A stretch of 24,132 nt of DNA from Methylococcaceae bacterium (lineage in GTDB: Bacteria; Pseudomonadota; Gammaproteobacteria; Methylococcales; Methylomonadaceae). Positions 13,524 to 22,039 of the stretch are shown here, in pieces; the first letter of the stretch is position 1; every line of letters starts with the position of its first letter. Both the position numbers and the translations under genes were made by a program. The stretch is from positions 1 through 24,132 of the forward strand of contig JAKIVF010000047.1 in assembly GCA_021647145.1 (NCBI GenBank), read 5' to 3'. The notes below the pieces were generated by a model. That model ran no database searches. It had not been told where the DNA came from and saw only the letters and a list, made by a program, of their open reading frames with translations.

Positions 13524-15731
13524 TCAATTTTGCTCAATTCTAATTCGTGTTATTGAATCATCTAAAGCCACCACTTCGCCAATAATACTAAACTGATGAT
13601 AAAAACCATCTTCAAGCTCATCTAAATAGTTAGCAGGTATTCCGGCTAACAACCCCCCAGAAGTTTGTGGATCAAATAACAGATTAAAGCATACTTGTTG
13701 AGTGATAGAATCAGGCCACTCCATCATTTTAAATATTTTTCTGTTTTGAGAATAAAGACTGCTTTTAAAACTTTTTTCAGCCAGTTCTTTAACACCGGGT
13801 AGTAATGGAATAGCATTTAAACTTAAGCTAGCTGCACAATTTGATGCCATACATAATTCATTTAAATGTCCTAACAAACCAAAGCCAGTAACATCGGTAC
13901 ATGCTTTGACATTAAGTTGATTCAACATCATTGCTGCCTTACTGTTAGATTGCAACATTGATGTGATAGCCTGATTAAAAACATCTCCATCACATTCAGC
14001 TTGCATTGCGGCAGCAAGTATTACCCCTGTTCCTAATGGTTTAGATAAAACCAGCTTATCTCCATGCTTTAAACCCTGTTTATGAAATATGTTGTTTTGT
14101 TGCTGCAGCTGAACTCCATTAACTACTAACCCTATTGACAGCTCACTCATCTCAGAAGTATGTCCGCCTAAAAAACGGCATTGAAGCGTATCTAGTTGTG
14201 TTGTAATTCCTTGCATTAACGCCTTAAATTGTCTTTTTTGTATTTTCTGGCTGGCATAAGGTAGACTGATTAATACTTGTGCTGATTCAGGTTTAAGATT
14301 CATCGCATATAGATCACTTAGTGCATGATTAACAGTTATTTTGCCAAATAACCACGGATCCTGAATAGGTGTTTTAAGTGCATCAACACTTTGGTAAATA
14401 ATCTCTGCTTGATTGCTAATTTTTACTGCATCCTGGGGTTGGTAATAAGTTTCACCCATAACTTCATTTAGCACTTGCTGTAATATACTTGCCCCCACTT
14501 TTGCCCCACAGCCAGCACAGCGCTTTAAAGGGTCATTTTGTTCATTCTTATCTTCATCATCAACAAGCTGAGGGTTAACTGTCGAGCCTGATGGCATTGA
14601 TAAAATAGGCAACTGATGAAATTGATTCATAAATTTAACATCAATAGAGTTTTTCCAGCGCCAAACCCAGTCACCAGAAAAGCTAATTATAGATTTTGAC
14701 CCAGTGGCTTGCTTATCACCCAAAGCCAATAAACTTAGAAAGCCATCCTGAGGTTTATAGTCAACTAATGTCTGATTTAATAAGAATGCACGTAAATTAT
14801 CAAATAAAATTTCTGCCTGCCTAACCGCATAAACACCAGCTTTTGGTCGAGGATTAGCAACCATATTAGCTATATCCCCTGCTGCAAAAATATGATCATA
14901 ATTTAGCGATTGTAAAGTTTTCCTGACTTTCATAAAACCTGCATCATCACATTCTAACTGGCTTTTCTGTAACCAGGACGAACCAGATGCATGGATACAC
15001 CATATAACTTCATCGGTAATAATTGGATCAGAATTTTTGCAATGAATCACGCCTTGGTCTACTTTTTCAACTCTGCTGGATGTATGAATATCTATCCGAT
15101 ACTTTTGAAACTGTTGTTTTACACGCTTAATAACAGAGTCGTTATAAGTAGGTAAAATATCTTCCGAGGATGTTACTAGATAGTATTTTAATGATGAACT
15201 ATATTCCTTGAGTCTAAACGCCATAGCCATGATAACCTCAACGCTACCAGCACCTCCACCCACAACTGAGAGTGATTTTGTTTTATTTTGTTGAACTTGT
15301 TTCAAAATAAGGTTCCAGCGTTGGTAAAAATCACTGATCGGTTTGATAGGAATAGTGAATTCTGCCGAACCTTCAATCTGCTGATTGGGTGTTGAACCAA
15401 TATCAATAGAGACCACATCAAATTCTATTGTAGGACGGTTTTCTAATTTTAAAGTATTAGTTTCTGTATCAATAGCAGTTACACTATCTTGAATAAAACG
15501 GATATTTGCCCAAAGTGATAGTTTCACCAAGTCAATATGCGTTTCTGCAAAACTATAATGCCCAGCAATCAACCCTGGGAGCATCCCCGAATAAGGTGTC
15601 ATTGCCTGTGGACTAATCAGCGTAATTCGCACACCGGGAAGGGGATTCATTGCCCATTTGCGTAAAACAAGTGCATGACTATGTCCACCCCCTACTAATA
15701 CAAGGTCCTTAAATATAGAGGGTTCCCTCAT
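13524..15731 (-). CDS. selD: Selenide, water dikinase fused to NADH dehydrogenase-like flavoprotein
   Basis: A 735-residue fusion. Residues 1 to about 390 form an NDH-2-like FAD/NAD(P) oxidoreductase (LVLVGGGHSHALVL at 10-23, SVVGGGAGSVEV in the middle, FAAGDIANM later). From about 400 on it is SelD, which makes selenophosphate from selenide and ATP. The SelD catalytic region reads RCAGCGAKVG, with C408 and K411 matching the essential Cys17 and Lys20 of E. coli SelD; the residue at E. coli Cys19 is alanine. Later SelD motifs are present: DALKTPIQDPWLFGKI, GGHTSEMSELSIGL, TDVTGFGLLGHL, FDPQTSGGLL. This fusion is known in various bacteria; the flavoprotein may reduce a selenium source for SelD. 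The start overlaps the selU stop by 4 nt (ATGA), so the genes are translationally coupled. Confidence 0.95.
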   Translation of the reverse strand: MREPSIFKDLVLVGGGHSHALVLRKWAMNPLPGVRITLISPQAMTPYSGMLPGLIAGHYSFAETHIDLVKLSLWANIRFIQDSVTAIDTETNTLKLENRPTIEFDVVSIDIGSTPNQQIEGSAEFTIPIKPISDFYQRWNLILKQVQQNKTKSLSVVGGGAGSVEVIMAMAFRLKEYSSSLKYYLVTSSEDILPTYNDSVIKRVKQQFQKYRIDIHTSSRVEKVDQGVIHCKNSDPIITDEVIWCIHASGSSWLQKSQLECDDAGFMKVRKTLQSLNYDHIFAAGDIANMVANPRPKAGVYAVRQAEILFDNLRAFLLNQTLVDYKPQDGFLSLLALGDKQATGSKSIISFSGDWVWRWKNSIDVKFMNQFHQLPILSMPSGSTVNPQLVDDEDKNEQNDPLKRCAGCGAKVGASILQQVLNEVMGETYYQPQDAVKISNQAEIIYQSVDALKTPIQDPWLFGKITVNHALSDLYAMNLKPESAQVLISLPYASQKIQKRQFKALMQGITTQLDTLQCRFLGGHTSEMSELSIGLVVNGVQLQQQNNIFHKQGLKHGDKLVLSKPLGTGVILAAAMQAECDGDVFNQAITSMLQSNSKAAMMLNQLNVKACTDVTGFGLLGHLNELCMASNCAASLSLNAIPLLPGVKELAEKSFKSSLYSQNRKIFKMMEWPDSITQQVCFNLLFDPQTSGGLLAGIPANYLDELEDGFYHQFSIIGEVVALDDSITRIRIEQN

Positions 15732-16840
15732 AAAGTCATCGTTTTTAGATTCTCATCAACCCAAGCCAGAATTTCAGGCTCAGTCCCATGAAATAATATC
15801 TCAGGCTTCTTTTGTTGTAATTGATATTGATACATCGGATCATAGTATTCTTTTAATAAAAGATTAATTCCTTCTTCAAATAAAGCACTTGATCCAGTGG
15901 CGAATAAATGATCCAGCGCCAAAACAAATGAACTATTGACTTTTTGAAAACGGATACCACCCAAACGTTTTTTTATCCGCATTAGATTTTCCAAGACAAA
16001 AGCGGAAAATTTTTTATCTGCTATTGCCTGAAATTGTTGCTGATAAAGCGGCCAGTTTTTTGTAATATACTCCTCACAAATGATAGCAACACGCTGTTCC
16101 AGTTCTCTCTCAAGAAAAATGTACGATGATCCTGCCATTTTTTCATGAAAGCCTTCTGGCATAATATTACGCCCTATTCTTTTTCCTTCATCCTCCAATA
16201 GTAACCCAGAGTCTGGGAGTTGGTGCCGATACTTAAGACAAGCAATTGACAATTGATTTTCCCAATTAATTTGGGTCGGTTGAAAGTCTTGAACATCATG
16301 CCCAAACGCAGACCCTCGGTGATTAGCCAGCCCTTCCAGATCAATATGATATTGTGTTTTCTGTAATACGTGCGTTTTTCCTGCTCCTGTATAGCCACTG
16401 AGTATAACAAAAGGAATTTGTTGTAAGCTAACATCCATCTGTTGCAACAAATAGGTCCGCATAGCTTTATAACCACCGCTTATAAGGGGGTAGTTAACCC
16501 CCTGCTCTTTCAACCAGGATTGTGTAGTGCGTGAACGTAAGCCACCACGAAAACAATAGAGATAACCTTGGGGATGTTTTGTTATAAACTGCTGCCACTG
16601 CGTCATTCGTTGTTGTCTAATTTCGGGAATAGCTAACTTTAATCCTAAAGAAATGGCAGCATCCTGCCCTTCATCTTTATAACGAGTACCAACAACTTCT
16701 CGCTGATGATTATTTAAAAGAGGAATATTCTGACTATTGGGAAAAGCACCTTTATCAAATTCAATAGGTGCTCTAACATCCATGATCGGAGTGTCCTGTA
16801 AAAAAAGGCTTTGATAGTCGTCCGTATCTTGTCTTATCAT
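15728..16840 (-). CDS. selU: tRNA 2-selenouridine synthase
   Basis: A 370-residue enzyme (also called MnmH) that uses selenophosphate to convert 2-thiouridine to 2-selenouridine at the wobble position of tRNAs for Lys, Glu and Gln, through a geranylated intermediate. The N-terminal rhodanese domain (about 1-130) has C96 in YCFRGGLRS, matching essential Cys97 of E. coli. The C-terminal P-loop domain has GYTGAGKT at 149-156. Length is the family's usual. ATG at 16840 has AAGGA 6 nt upstream. selD follows with a 4-nt overlap. No selA or selB is present, so selenophosphate here probably serves tRNA modification. Confidence 0.95.
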   Translation of the reverse strand: MIRQDTDDYQSLFLQDTPIMDVRAPIEFDKGAFPNSQNIPLLNNHQREVVGTRYKDEGQDAAISLGLKLAIPEIRQQRMTQWQQFITKHPQGYLYCFRGGLRSRTTQSWLKEQGVNYPLISGGYKAMRTYLLQQMDVSLQQIPFVILSGYTGAGKTHVLQKTQYHIDLEGLANHRGSAFGHDVQDFQPTQINWENQLSIACLKYRHQLPDSGLLLEDEGKRIGRNIMPEGFHEKMAGSSYIFLERELEQRVAIICEEYITKNWPLYQQQFQAIADKKFSAFVLENLMRIKKRLGGIRFQKVNSSFVLALDHLFATGSSALFEEGINLLLKEYYDPMYQYQLQQKKPEILFHGTEPEILAWVDENLKTMTL

Positions 16841-17263
16841 TTTTTCCTTATTATTGGGGATTTCTTTGCCTAATATAAATCCAATTCTTTCAGAAAACTT
16901 GAATTAAACTAAATATACTTCTTATCTTTATTTAGTTATTAACCCTTAATATTATAATTTACAATAACTTAGAATTATTAATTTTACTAATTACCTACAA
17001 ACCAAGATTTCATTAATAACCTGCACTCCCGATCTTTTTTTATATAAATTTTTTTTCAACGAAAATAAAATCATATTTTAGGCTTTTAAAAAAAAAATTT
17101 AAATGTATGAGAACCTCTAATGTTTAAAAAAATAGACACAATATCAACCATCTTTGTTTCTTTAAGTAATAAGTATGCTCATGAAGAAATATAATCCAAA
17201 CAATTTCAAGAAATAAAATGATTGCTTTAATTTACTTAATGCTGATGCATTAATAGTCATATA
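16841..17263. other. AT-rich intergenic region upstream of selU
   Basis: These 423 bp carry no supported gene. Long A/T runs dominate. The part next to 16840 should hold the selU-selD promoter; a TATATT-like element lies about 45 bp upstream of the start codon, without a good -35. A plus-strand frame of 24 codons starts at 17120 and ends in TAA, too short to call. Confidence 0.5.
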
Positions 17264-17506
17264 TTAAGTTGCTCGTTTTATTGCTTTATCAAGCTTTCGA
17301 TATTGTCCTGCATCTAACCATCTTTCACACCAGACATTAAGTGCAATCGCACTTCCATTCATTAGAAGAAACTCTCGCTTTGCCAGGCCAGGTTGAGCTT
17401 TTGGCCACCACGATTTTAAGTTAAATTGTTTTTGTAAATAATCACTCGCTTGTTGAAGATTACTCTCCGTTACGCTCATATTGTTTATTCTCATCACAGA
17501 ACCCAA
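17264..17506 (-). CDS. Small hypothetical protein
   Basis: An 80-residue frame opening with TTG at 17506; in-frame ATGs at 17494 and 17479 are other possible starts, and no start has a clear ribosome site. The core (LQQASDYLQKQFNLKSWW) looks helical. The second half is Trp-rich and ends in LNVWCERWLDAGQYRKLDKAIKR (split by eye: a WCERWL helix and a basic end). The composition is that of a real soluble protein. I do not recognise the family. It lies on the same strand as selU and the 58-residue gene on either side, but gaps make a shared transcript uncertain. Function unknown. Confidence 0.55.
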   Translation of the reverse strand: MGSVMRINNMSVTESNLQQASDYLQKQFNLKSWWPKAQPGLAKREFLLMNGSAIALNVWCERWLDAGQYRKLDKAIKRAT

Positions 17507-17576
17507 CTACAATTGATTTGATTTAATAACTATAAACTATTCTTTATCGCTTGCTTTGTCAATCCACAGAAAATAC

Positions 17577-17753
17577 CTACAGAGTCAAATCAACTAATCC
17601 ATACCAATCAATTGAAGGTTTTTTCTGAACTTGATCGGCATAATCAGGAAACAGGTCATCAAGAATATACTGTAATCCATAAAAATCCTGATCATTAAAT
17701 TCTTGATCAATCTGTTCGAATAAATCATTTATATCTCTAATTGTATTCATCAT
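17577..17753 (-). CDS. Small acidic hypothetical protein (58 aa)
   Basis: The frame begins ATG ATG at 17753/17750 and ends in TAG at 17577-17579. AAGG lies 5 nt before the first ATG. The product is very acidic and aromatic (FEQIDQEFNDQDFYGLQYILDD is its core, here split in meaning: an acidic helix, then an FPDY turn) and ends in WYGLVDLTL. No cysteine, no signal peptide, no known family. It sits 70 nt upstream of the 80-residue gene on the same strand, so the two could form a small operon. An inverted repeat lies 60-95 nt upstream. Confidence 0.45.
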   Translation of the reverse strand: MMNTIRDINDLFEQIDQEFNDQDFYGLQYILDDLFPDYADQVQKKPSIDWYGLVDLTL

Positions 17754-17813
17754 TTCAACCTTATATAGTTTATTAAGTTGACTTCATTTTGCCTGTTAGA
17801 ATCAATAATTTCT

Positions 17814-17848
17814 GTTAGTTATTCACAGTTGTATTGTGAACAATTAAC
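17814..17848. other. Long stem-loop between the EPS operon and small genes
   Basis: GTTAGTTATTCACA (17814-17827) pairs with TGTGAACAATTAAC (17835-17848) around a 7-nt loop; 12 of 14 pairs are Watson-Crick and one more is G-U. It lies 180 nt after the last EPS gene and 61 nt before the 58-residue gene. No T-run follows on the minus strand, so it may be an operator or an RNA structure rather than a terminator. Confidence 0.45.
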
Positions 17849-18027
17849 GTTTTCTGAGTCGATTATCAAGAATCATTGCTCCAGAAGCTTTAGTAATACT
17901 AGTTAGACATAAAATTATGCATTTAGCATATCAATTAGAGCTGTAAGTATAGCTAGTCACACTCATCTGCGGTATTTTTCGCGCTATATGTCACATCTAA
18001 AATACTTACTATTTATCAAAGATAGCA

Positions 18028-19158
18028 TTATTTTTTCGTTTCCCTACCCCCCCCACTACCTGATTTATACGAATAAGAACTAGAAGATATTTTGGTGATT
18101 TCTTTTAGTACTGAAGCCGCAATTATTCTATCAATTTCGGGAGTAAAGTGACCATCAGTAATAAAATTTGTTAATGTGGTTGCAGGAAATTCATTATGTG
18201 TACTATAAAAAGGAATGTTTTTTTCATCTAAAACAGGTTGTAGCATTGAAAACAAATGATCATTAAAGCCACGATCATTAAATAAAACCACAAATGGAAT
18301 AGCACCATCACTACGAACTTGTTTTGCAAAATTTAGAACAAGAGCCCCACTTAGGTCAATTAATCTATCTGTATTTTTATATCCATTTTTGTCATGATAC
18401 TGCTGAAGTACCATTGAAGCATGTTTTTGCCCCCATGCCCGTTTTAATAATTTAGTGTAAATTGATTTATCTGTAAAATTACTTAAGAAAAGCACTGAAT
18501 CATAATATGAATCCTCTTTTTCTAAAGTTTTTTTAATATAATTCCAACTACTTTCATTATTCATTATTTTCCGAAGCTCTGATAAAGAATTAACTTTTAT
18601 TTGTTTTTTTACCAAATTATTTTTTGAGTCAAAATGATACCTAGGGTAAAAATGAGGCAATGGACTTTCAAAATTTGCAGTCATATGTGAAAGTGAATTT
18701 ATCTTGGGTACACTTGAGGCAAGAATTCCTAATATGACAATATCGCCCTTATTATGAGGTCGGTGCTGCTGATAATAATTATATGAATGATTGAGAGGAG
18801 CTGATGGCCCAGCAAACATTTTTACATCTAGTGTTTGATCTAGTTCTGCTATTATTTTACCTATATGATTACTAAACGACATGCCATAAATAACGACCCT
18901 CTTCTTGTGATTTTCTTTTATCTTTGGCTTATTATCATCGACTAATGGGGTAAACCAAAGCACTTTGGAGATACTTGCAGCCTCACTATCATCCTTCCCC
19001 ACAAGACGAAATATTTTACTTTCAATTGATCTCCCATAATCAAAATATTGAGATAAAGAACTACTCGGTAAATTATTTTTTGGTAGCTCTACTAAATAAT
19101 TGATTGATAAATCGATACAAATAACTGACAAGAGAGACCATAATATGAGTTTAACCAT
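18028..19158 (-). CDS. SGNH-fold acyltransferase/esterase partner of the MBOAT protein
   Basis: A 376-residue protein with one N-terminal membrane or signal segment (residues 3-23) and a periplasmic SGNH-like domain. S94 in IYGMSFSNH fits the block I serine, and D335-x-H337 in TDGHFTPE fits the catalytic DxxH-type end, although spacing is one residue tighter than usual. Such proteins (AlgJ/AlgX-like) work with an MBOAT membrane protein to O-acylate an exopolysaccharide. The gene starts 12 nt after the MBOAT stop, with GAGGG as ribosome site inside the end of that gene, so the two are coupled. The C-terminal tail (SSSSYSYKSGSGGGRETKK) is low-complexity and is partly encoded by a run of eight C's (G on the coding strand). 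Function follows from fold and neighbour; the acyl group and target are unknown. Confidence 0.75.
   Translation of the reverse strand: MVKLILWSLLSVICIDLSINYLVELPKNNLPSSSLSQYFDYGRSIESKIFRLVGKDDSEAASISKVLWFTPLVDDNKPKIKENHKKRVVIYGMSFSNHIGKIIAELDQTLDVKMFAGPSAPLNHSYNYYQQHRPHNKGDIVILGILASSVPKINSLSHMTANFESPLPHFYPRYHFDSKNNLVKKQIKVNSLSELRKIMNNESSWNYIKKTLEKEDSYYDSVLFLSNFTDKSIYTKLLKRAWGQKHASMVLQQYHDKNGYKNTDRLIDLSGALVLNFAKQVRSDGAIPFVVLFNDRGFNDHLFSMLQPVLDEKNIPFYSTHNEFPATTLTNFITDGHFTPEIDRIIAASVLKEITKISSSSYSYKSGSGGGRETKK
18047..18054. repeat. C8 homopolymer in the 3' end of the SGNH gene
   Basis: Eight C's in otherwise AT-rich DNA encode the GGG of the C-terminal tail. Gain of one base would stop translation right after the glycines; loss of one would give a longer basic tail (GKRKNNAIFDK). 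Confidence 0.8.
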
Positions 19159-19170
19159 ACTTATTTACCC

Positions 19171-20805
19171 TCAAAACTGAAAATAGATAAACTGAGTAGG
19201 CTCATTACTCAACCCCATTGCAATACAAAGTAATATAAAAGCTACTGCCCCACCTAAAATAGGTTTTATAAGGGCTCTATAAAATAAAATATTTTGAGTT
19301 TTATATTCAATAATTTCATAAAGTATGAGTAATGGTAATGATATAAAAACAACTAAAGGGGGGCGTTTAATATTCAATGAAAAATCAGTCCATCCTGTTA
19401 ATAAAATCGAAGTAAAGTCTGTTATCTGGGAAAAGGAGGTAGACCTAAAAAGTAACCAGCCATAACATGTTACTAAAAAAAATAAAACGATTGTCAAGGT
19501 AGACCTAAAAACAGATATTTTTTTATCCTCATCTTTTCCACTATAAAAATATCTATGAATTGAAAGAATACACCCTTGATATGCACCCCATAAAACATAA
19601 TTCCAAGCCGCTCCATGCCATAAACCACCCAATAACATTGTCGTCATTAAATTACGGTAAGTATTTAAACCTCCTCCCCTATTACCTCCTAGAGGAATAT
19701 ATAAATAATCCCTTAACCAAGAAGAGAGACTGATATGCCAGCGTTGCCAAAATTCACTTGGGTTTTTAGAGAAATAGGGTAAATTAAAATTACGCATTAA
19801 TTCAATACCCATTAATTTTGAAGTACCTCGTGCTATATCAGAATATGCAGAAAAATCACAGTATATTTGTATTGCAAAAAATAAAGTTGCAAAAATAACA
19901 TCTAGACTACTTACATTCCCTGTTGTGTTATAAATAGAATTTACAGAACCGGCCACACCATCTGCAATTGCAATTTTTTTAAATAACCCCCAGAAAATTA
20001 AAAAAACCCCGCGTGAAACCTGCTCATAACTAACTGTTCTTCTATTTAAAATTCTTGGTAATAAGTTGCTCGCTCGCTCTATAGGTCCAGCAACTAACTG
20101 AGGAAAATAAGCGACAAACAAAGCAAAATCTAAAAAATGATCTGTAGACTCAATTTTTTTACGGTATATATCCAGGCTATAACTCATTGTTTGAAAGGTA
20201 TAAAAAGAAATACCCACAGGTAAAATTATATTCAAGTGAAATAATTCAATGTTACCTCCAAAACTACTTATCAGATTCTCAGCGCTATTGATAAAAAAGT
20301 CAAAATATTTAAAAAAAGCAAGGATGCTCAAATTAGCACTAACACTGATTGCTAAATAAATTTTCTTTTTAACTTTTGTCTCTTGCTGAGAAAGAATCGA
20401 TCTCAATAACAAAATACCTAAGCACCAACCAAATAATAAGTATATTACTAGCTGAACTCCAAAGTTATTAATTGAAAAACTTGAAAAATAAGAGCTGTTT
20501 TCACTAAACAGCTTGACCGGAGAGGGCCAAATGATGATTAAAAAGACTATAGCTGAAATAAAAACCCAAGCAGTCGATTTATAAAATTGCTCTTTATCTA
20601 TTCTACCCTTATCAATCAAAAGGCCAATTAAAAAATCAATACTGGTAGATAAGACTATTAAAAATAGAAAACGTATATCCCAAAGCCCATAAAAATAATA
20701 ACTCGCAACTAAAAGAAATCTATTTTGAAATTCATGAGACGAAAGCCAATATACACATAGAACTATAGGTAAAAAGAAAAAAAATTCTATAGAATTAAAT
20801 AACAC
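19171..20805 (-). CDS. MBOAT-family O-acyltransferase, AlgI-like
   Basis: A 544-residue polytopic membrane protein, about 10-12 hydrophobic segments, that should transfer acyl groups from the cytoplasm to an EPS or its periplasmic partner. The start is GTG at 20805, behind an in-frame stop, and gives MLFNSIEFFFFLPIV, the usual beginning of AlgI-like proteins; the ribosome site is poor. Family marks are PVGISFYTFQTMSYSLDIYR, FPQLVAGPIER, FWQRWHISLSSWLRDYLYIPLGG (H357), and GGLWHGAAWNYVLWG with H397 as the conserved catalytic histidine. The SGNH partner gene follows after 12 nt. The ATPase gene precedes it by 171 nt, so an internal promoter is possible. Confidence 0.93.
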   Translation of the reverse strand: MLFNSIEFFFFLPIVLCVYWLSSHEFQNRFLLVASYYFYGLWDIRFLFLIVLSTSIDFLIGLLIDKGRIDKEQFYKSTAWVFISAIVFLIIIWPSPVKLFSENSSYFSSFSINNFGVQLVIYLLFGWCLGILLLRSILSQQETKVKKKIYLAISVSANLSILAFFKYFDFFINSAENLISSFGGNIELFHLNIILPVGISFYTFQTMSYSLDIYRKKIESTDHFLDFALFVAYFPQLVAGPIERASNLLPRILNRRTVSYEQVSRGVFLIFWGLFKKIAIADGVAGSVNSIYNTTGNVSSLDVIFATLFFAIQIYCDFSAYSDIARGTSKLMGIELMRNFNLPYFSKNPSEFWQRWHISLSSWLRDYLYIPLGGNRGGGLNTYRNLMTTMLLGGLWHGAAWNYVLWGAYQGCILSIHRYFYSGKDEDKKISVFRSTLTIVLFFLVTCYGWLLFRSTSFSQITDFTSILLTGWTDFSLNIKRPPLVVFISLPLLILYEIIEYKTQNILFYRALIKPILGGAVAFILLCIAMGLSNEPTQFIYFQF

Positions 20806-20976
20806 AACGACACTTTTTTAACCCACCTAAATGGACAGGAGATTGAGGAAAAAGGAAAAGCTGATTCAAATTCGAATATTATAACTAAATAATCTACAAA
20901 CCGAATAATCTTCAAACTAAATGAATGTGTTGAACCATATTATTGAAAGTTTTATGAAGATATAGTAATTAAGAAA

Positions 20977-21873
20977 TTATATTAGTTCTAAGTCAATCTT
21001 ATCATTTGCCAAAATATTTTTTCTAATTTCTTCATAAGCCTTACCTTTTCGCCCATCAAGAGGTGTAATACCCCCAATTTTTTTCTCTTTAATAACTTCA
21101 ATTACCGTTTGTAGGGATACTATTTTTTCATCTTCTGCAAATGCAAATAATAAAGATAAATCACATATGTTATTAATTATCCTAGGCACACCAGTAGTAA
21201 AATAATAAATTGCAGAACAAGCAGATGGAGTAAATAGTTGAGTGCTTCCCCCTGCAATCAATAGTCGATAATAAATATACTTTTTTGTTTCTTGAAAATT
21301 CAATGGCGATAAATTAAACCCAACTGAAACACGTTGAGCAAATTGTATTAATTCAGGGGCTTGTAATTTAGTAAGTAATTCAGGTTGACCAACTAACACT
21401 ATTTGTAATACAGCATCCTGACCAACATTAATATTAGATAACAAACGAAGCTCCTCTAAAGTTTGTAACTCCATATTTTGGGCTTCATCAACAATTAAGA
21501 TTACTCGCCTTTGTTTCGCCCATTCCATCTGTATGAATTCCACAAACTTTTGATATCGTTCAGCTTTATTGCGGGCATCATGCTCTATATTAAATGCAGA
21601 AAGAACCCAAGTTAACAAATCTCCAAAGGCAGTGTGAGTATTAGAAATTAGTCCAGCTATACTTTCTTCATCTATCGTATTTAGTATATGTCGTACTAAA
21701 GTTGTTTTTCCTGCGCCAATTGCCCCTGTAATAACTGTAAACCCAGCTTGACTCATTAAACCGTATTTTAATACCGTCAGTGCCTTCTTATGATTAGGAC
21801 TCAAATATAAGAATTCAGGATCAGGTGTTAATGAAAAAGGCTTTTTAACCAGCCCAAAAAAACTTGTGTACAT
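20977..21873 (-). CDS. ExeA-like AAA ATPase of an EPS/exosortase locus
   Basis: A 298-residue cytoplasmic ATPase of the ExeA/general-secretion-A type. It begins MYTSFFGLVKKPFSLTPDPEFLYLS, the family's typical N-terminus. Walker A is GAIGAGKT at 50-57 and Walker B VILIVDEAQ at 124-132; a sensor-like LVGQPEL follows. It lacks the C-terminal peptidoglycan-binding domain of long ExeA proteins, as do the ATPases placed in PEP-CTERM/XrtA EPS loci. It lies between the tyrosine kinase and MBOAT genes on the same strand, with 166-171 nt on each side. Its precise role in EPS export is unknown. Assignment to the exosortase-linked subfamily rests on context and length. Confidence 0.85.
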   Translation of the reverse strand: MYTSFFGLVKKPFSLTPDPEFLYLSPNHKKALTVLKYGLMSQAGFTVITGAIGAGKTTLVRHILNTIDEESIAGLISNTHTAFGDLLTWVLSAFNIEHDARNKAERYQKFVEFIQMEWAKQRRVILIVDEAQNMELQTLEELRLLSNINVGQDAVLQIVLVGQPELLTKLQAPELIQFAQRVSVGFNLSPLNFQETKKYIYYRLLIAGGSTQLFTPSACSAIYYFTTGVPRIINNICDLSLLFAFAEDEKIVSLQTVIEVIKEKKIGGITPLDGRKGKAYEEIRKNILANDKIDLELI

Positions 21874-22039
21874 AATTCATTATTTAGTATTGGCTTCTCA
21901 AAACAATATTACAATTGTATATAATTCAATGCCAGATTAATGGTGGCTCAATAATACCCCTAGTTTTTATAAAATAAAAACACACCCATTAAGGCAGCCT
22001 TTGAAATTTACTGAGTAACGATCACAAACCTTTTTAGTT

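Noticed and set aside
16174..16476. 100-codon minus-strand frame inside selU
   Set aside because: It lies in another frame of a well-supported selU gene and has no start context of its own.
17120..17194. 24-codon plus-strand frame beginning MFKKIDTIS
   Set aside because: Too short, no ribosome site, and no continuation in other frames to suggest a broken gene.
21963..21981. AT-rich hairpin GTTTTTAT-N3-ATAAAAAC as terminator after the kinase gene
   Set aside because: The stem is almost all A-T and has no T-run behind it on the minus strand; expected by chance in such sequence.
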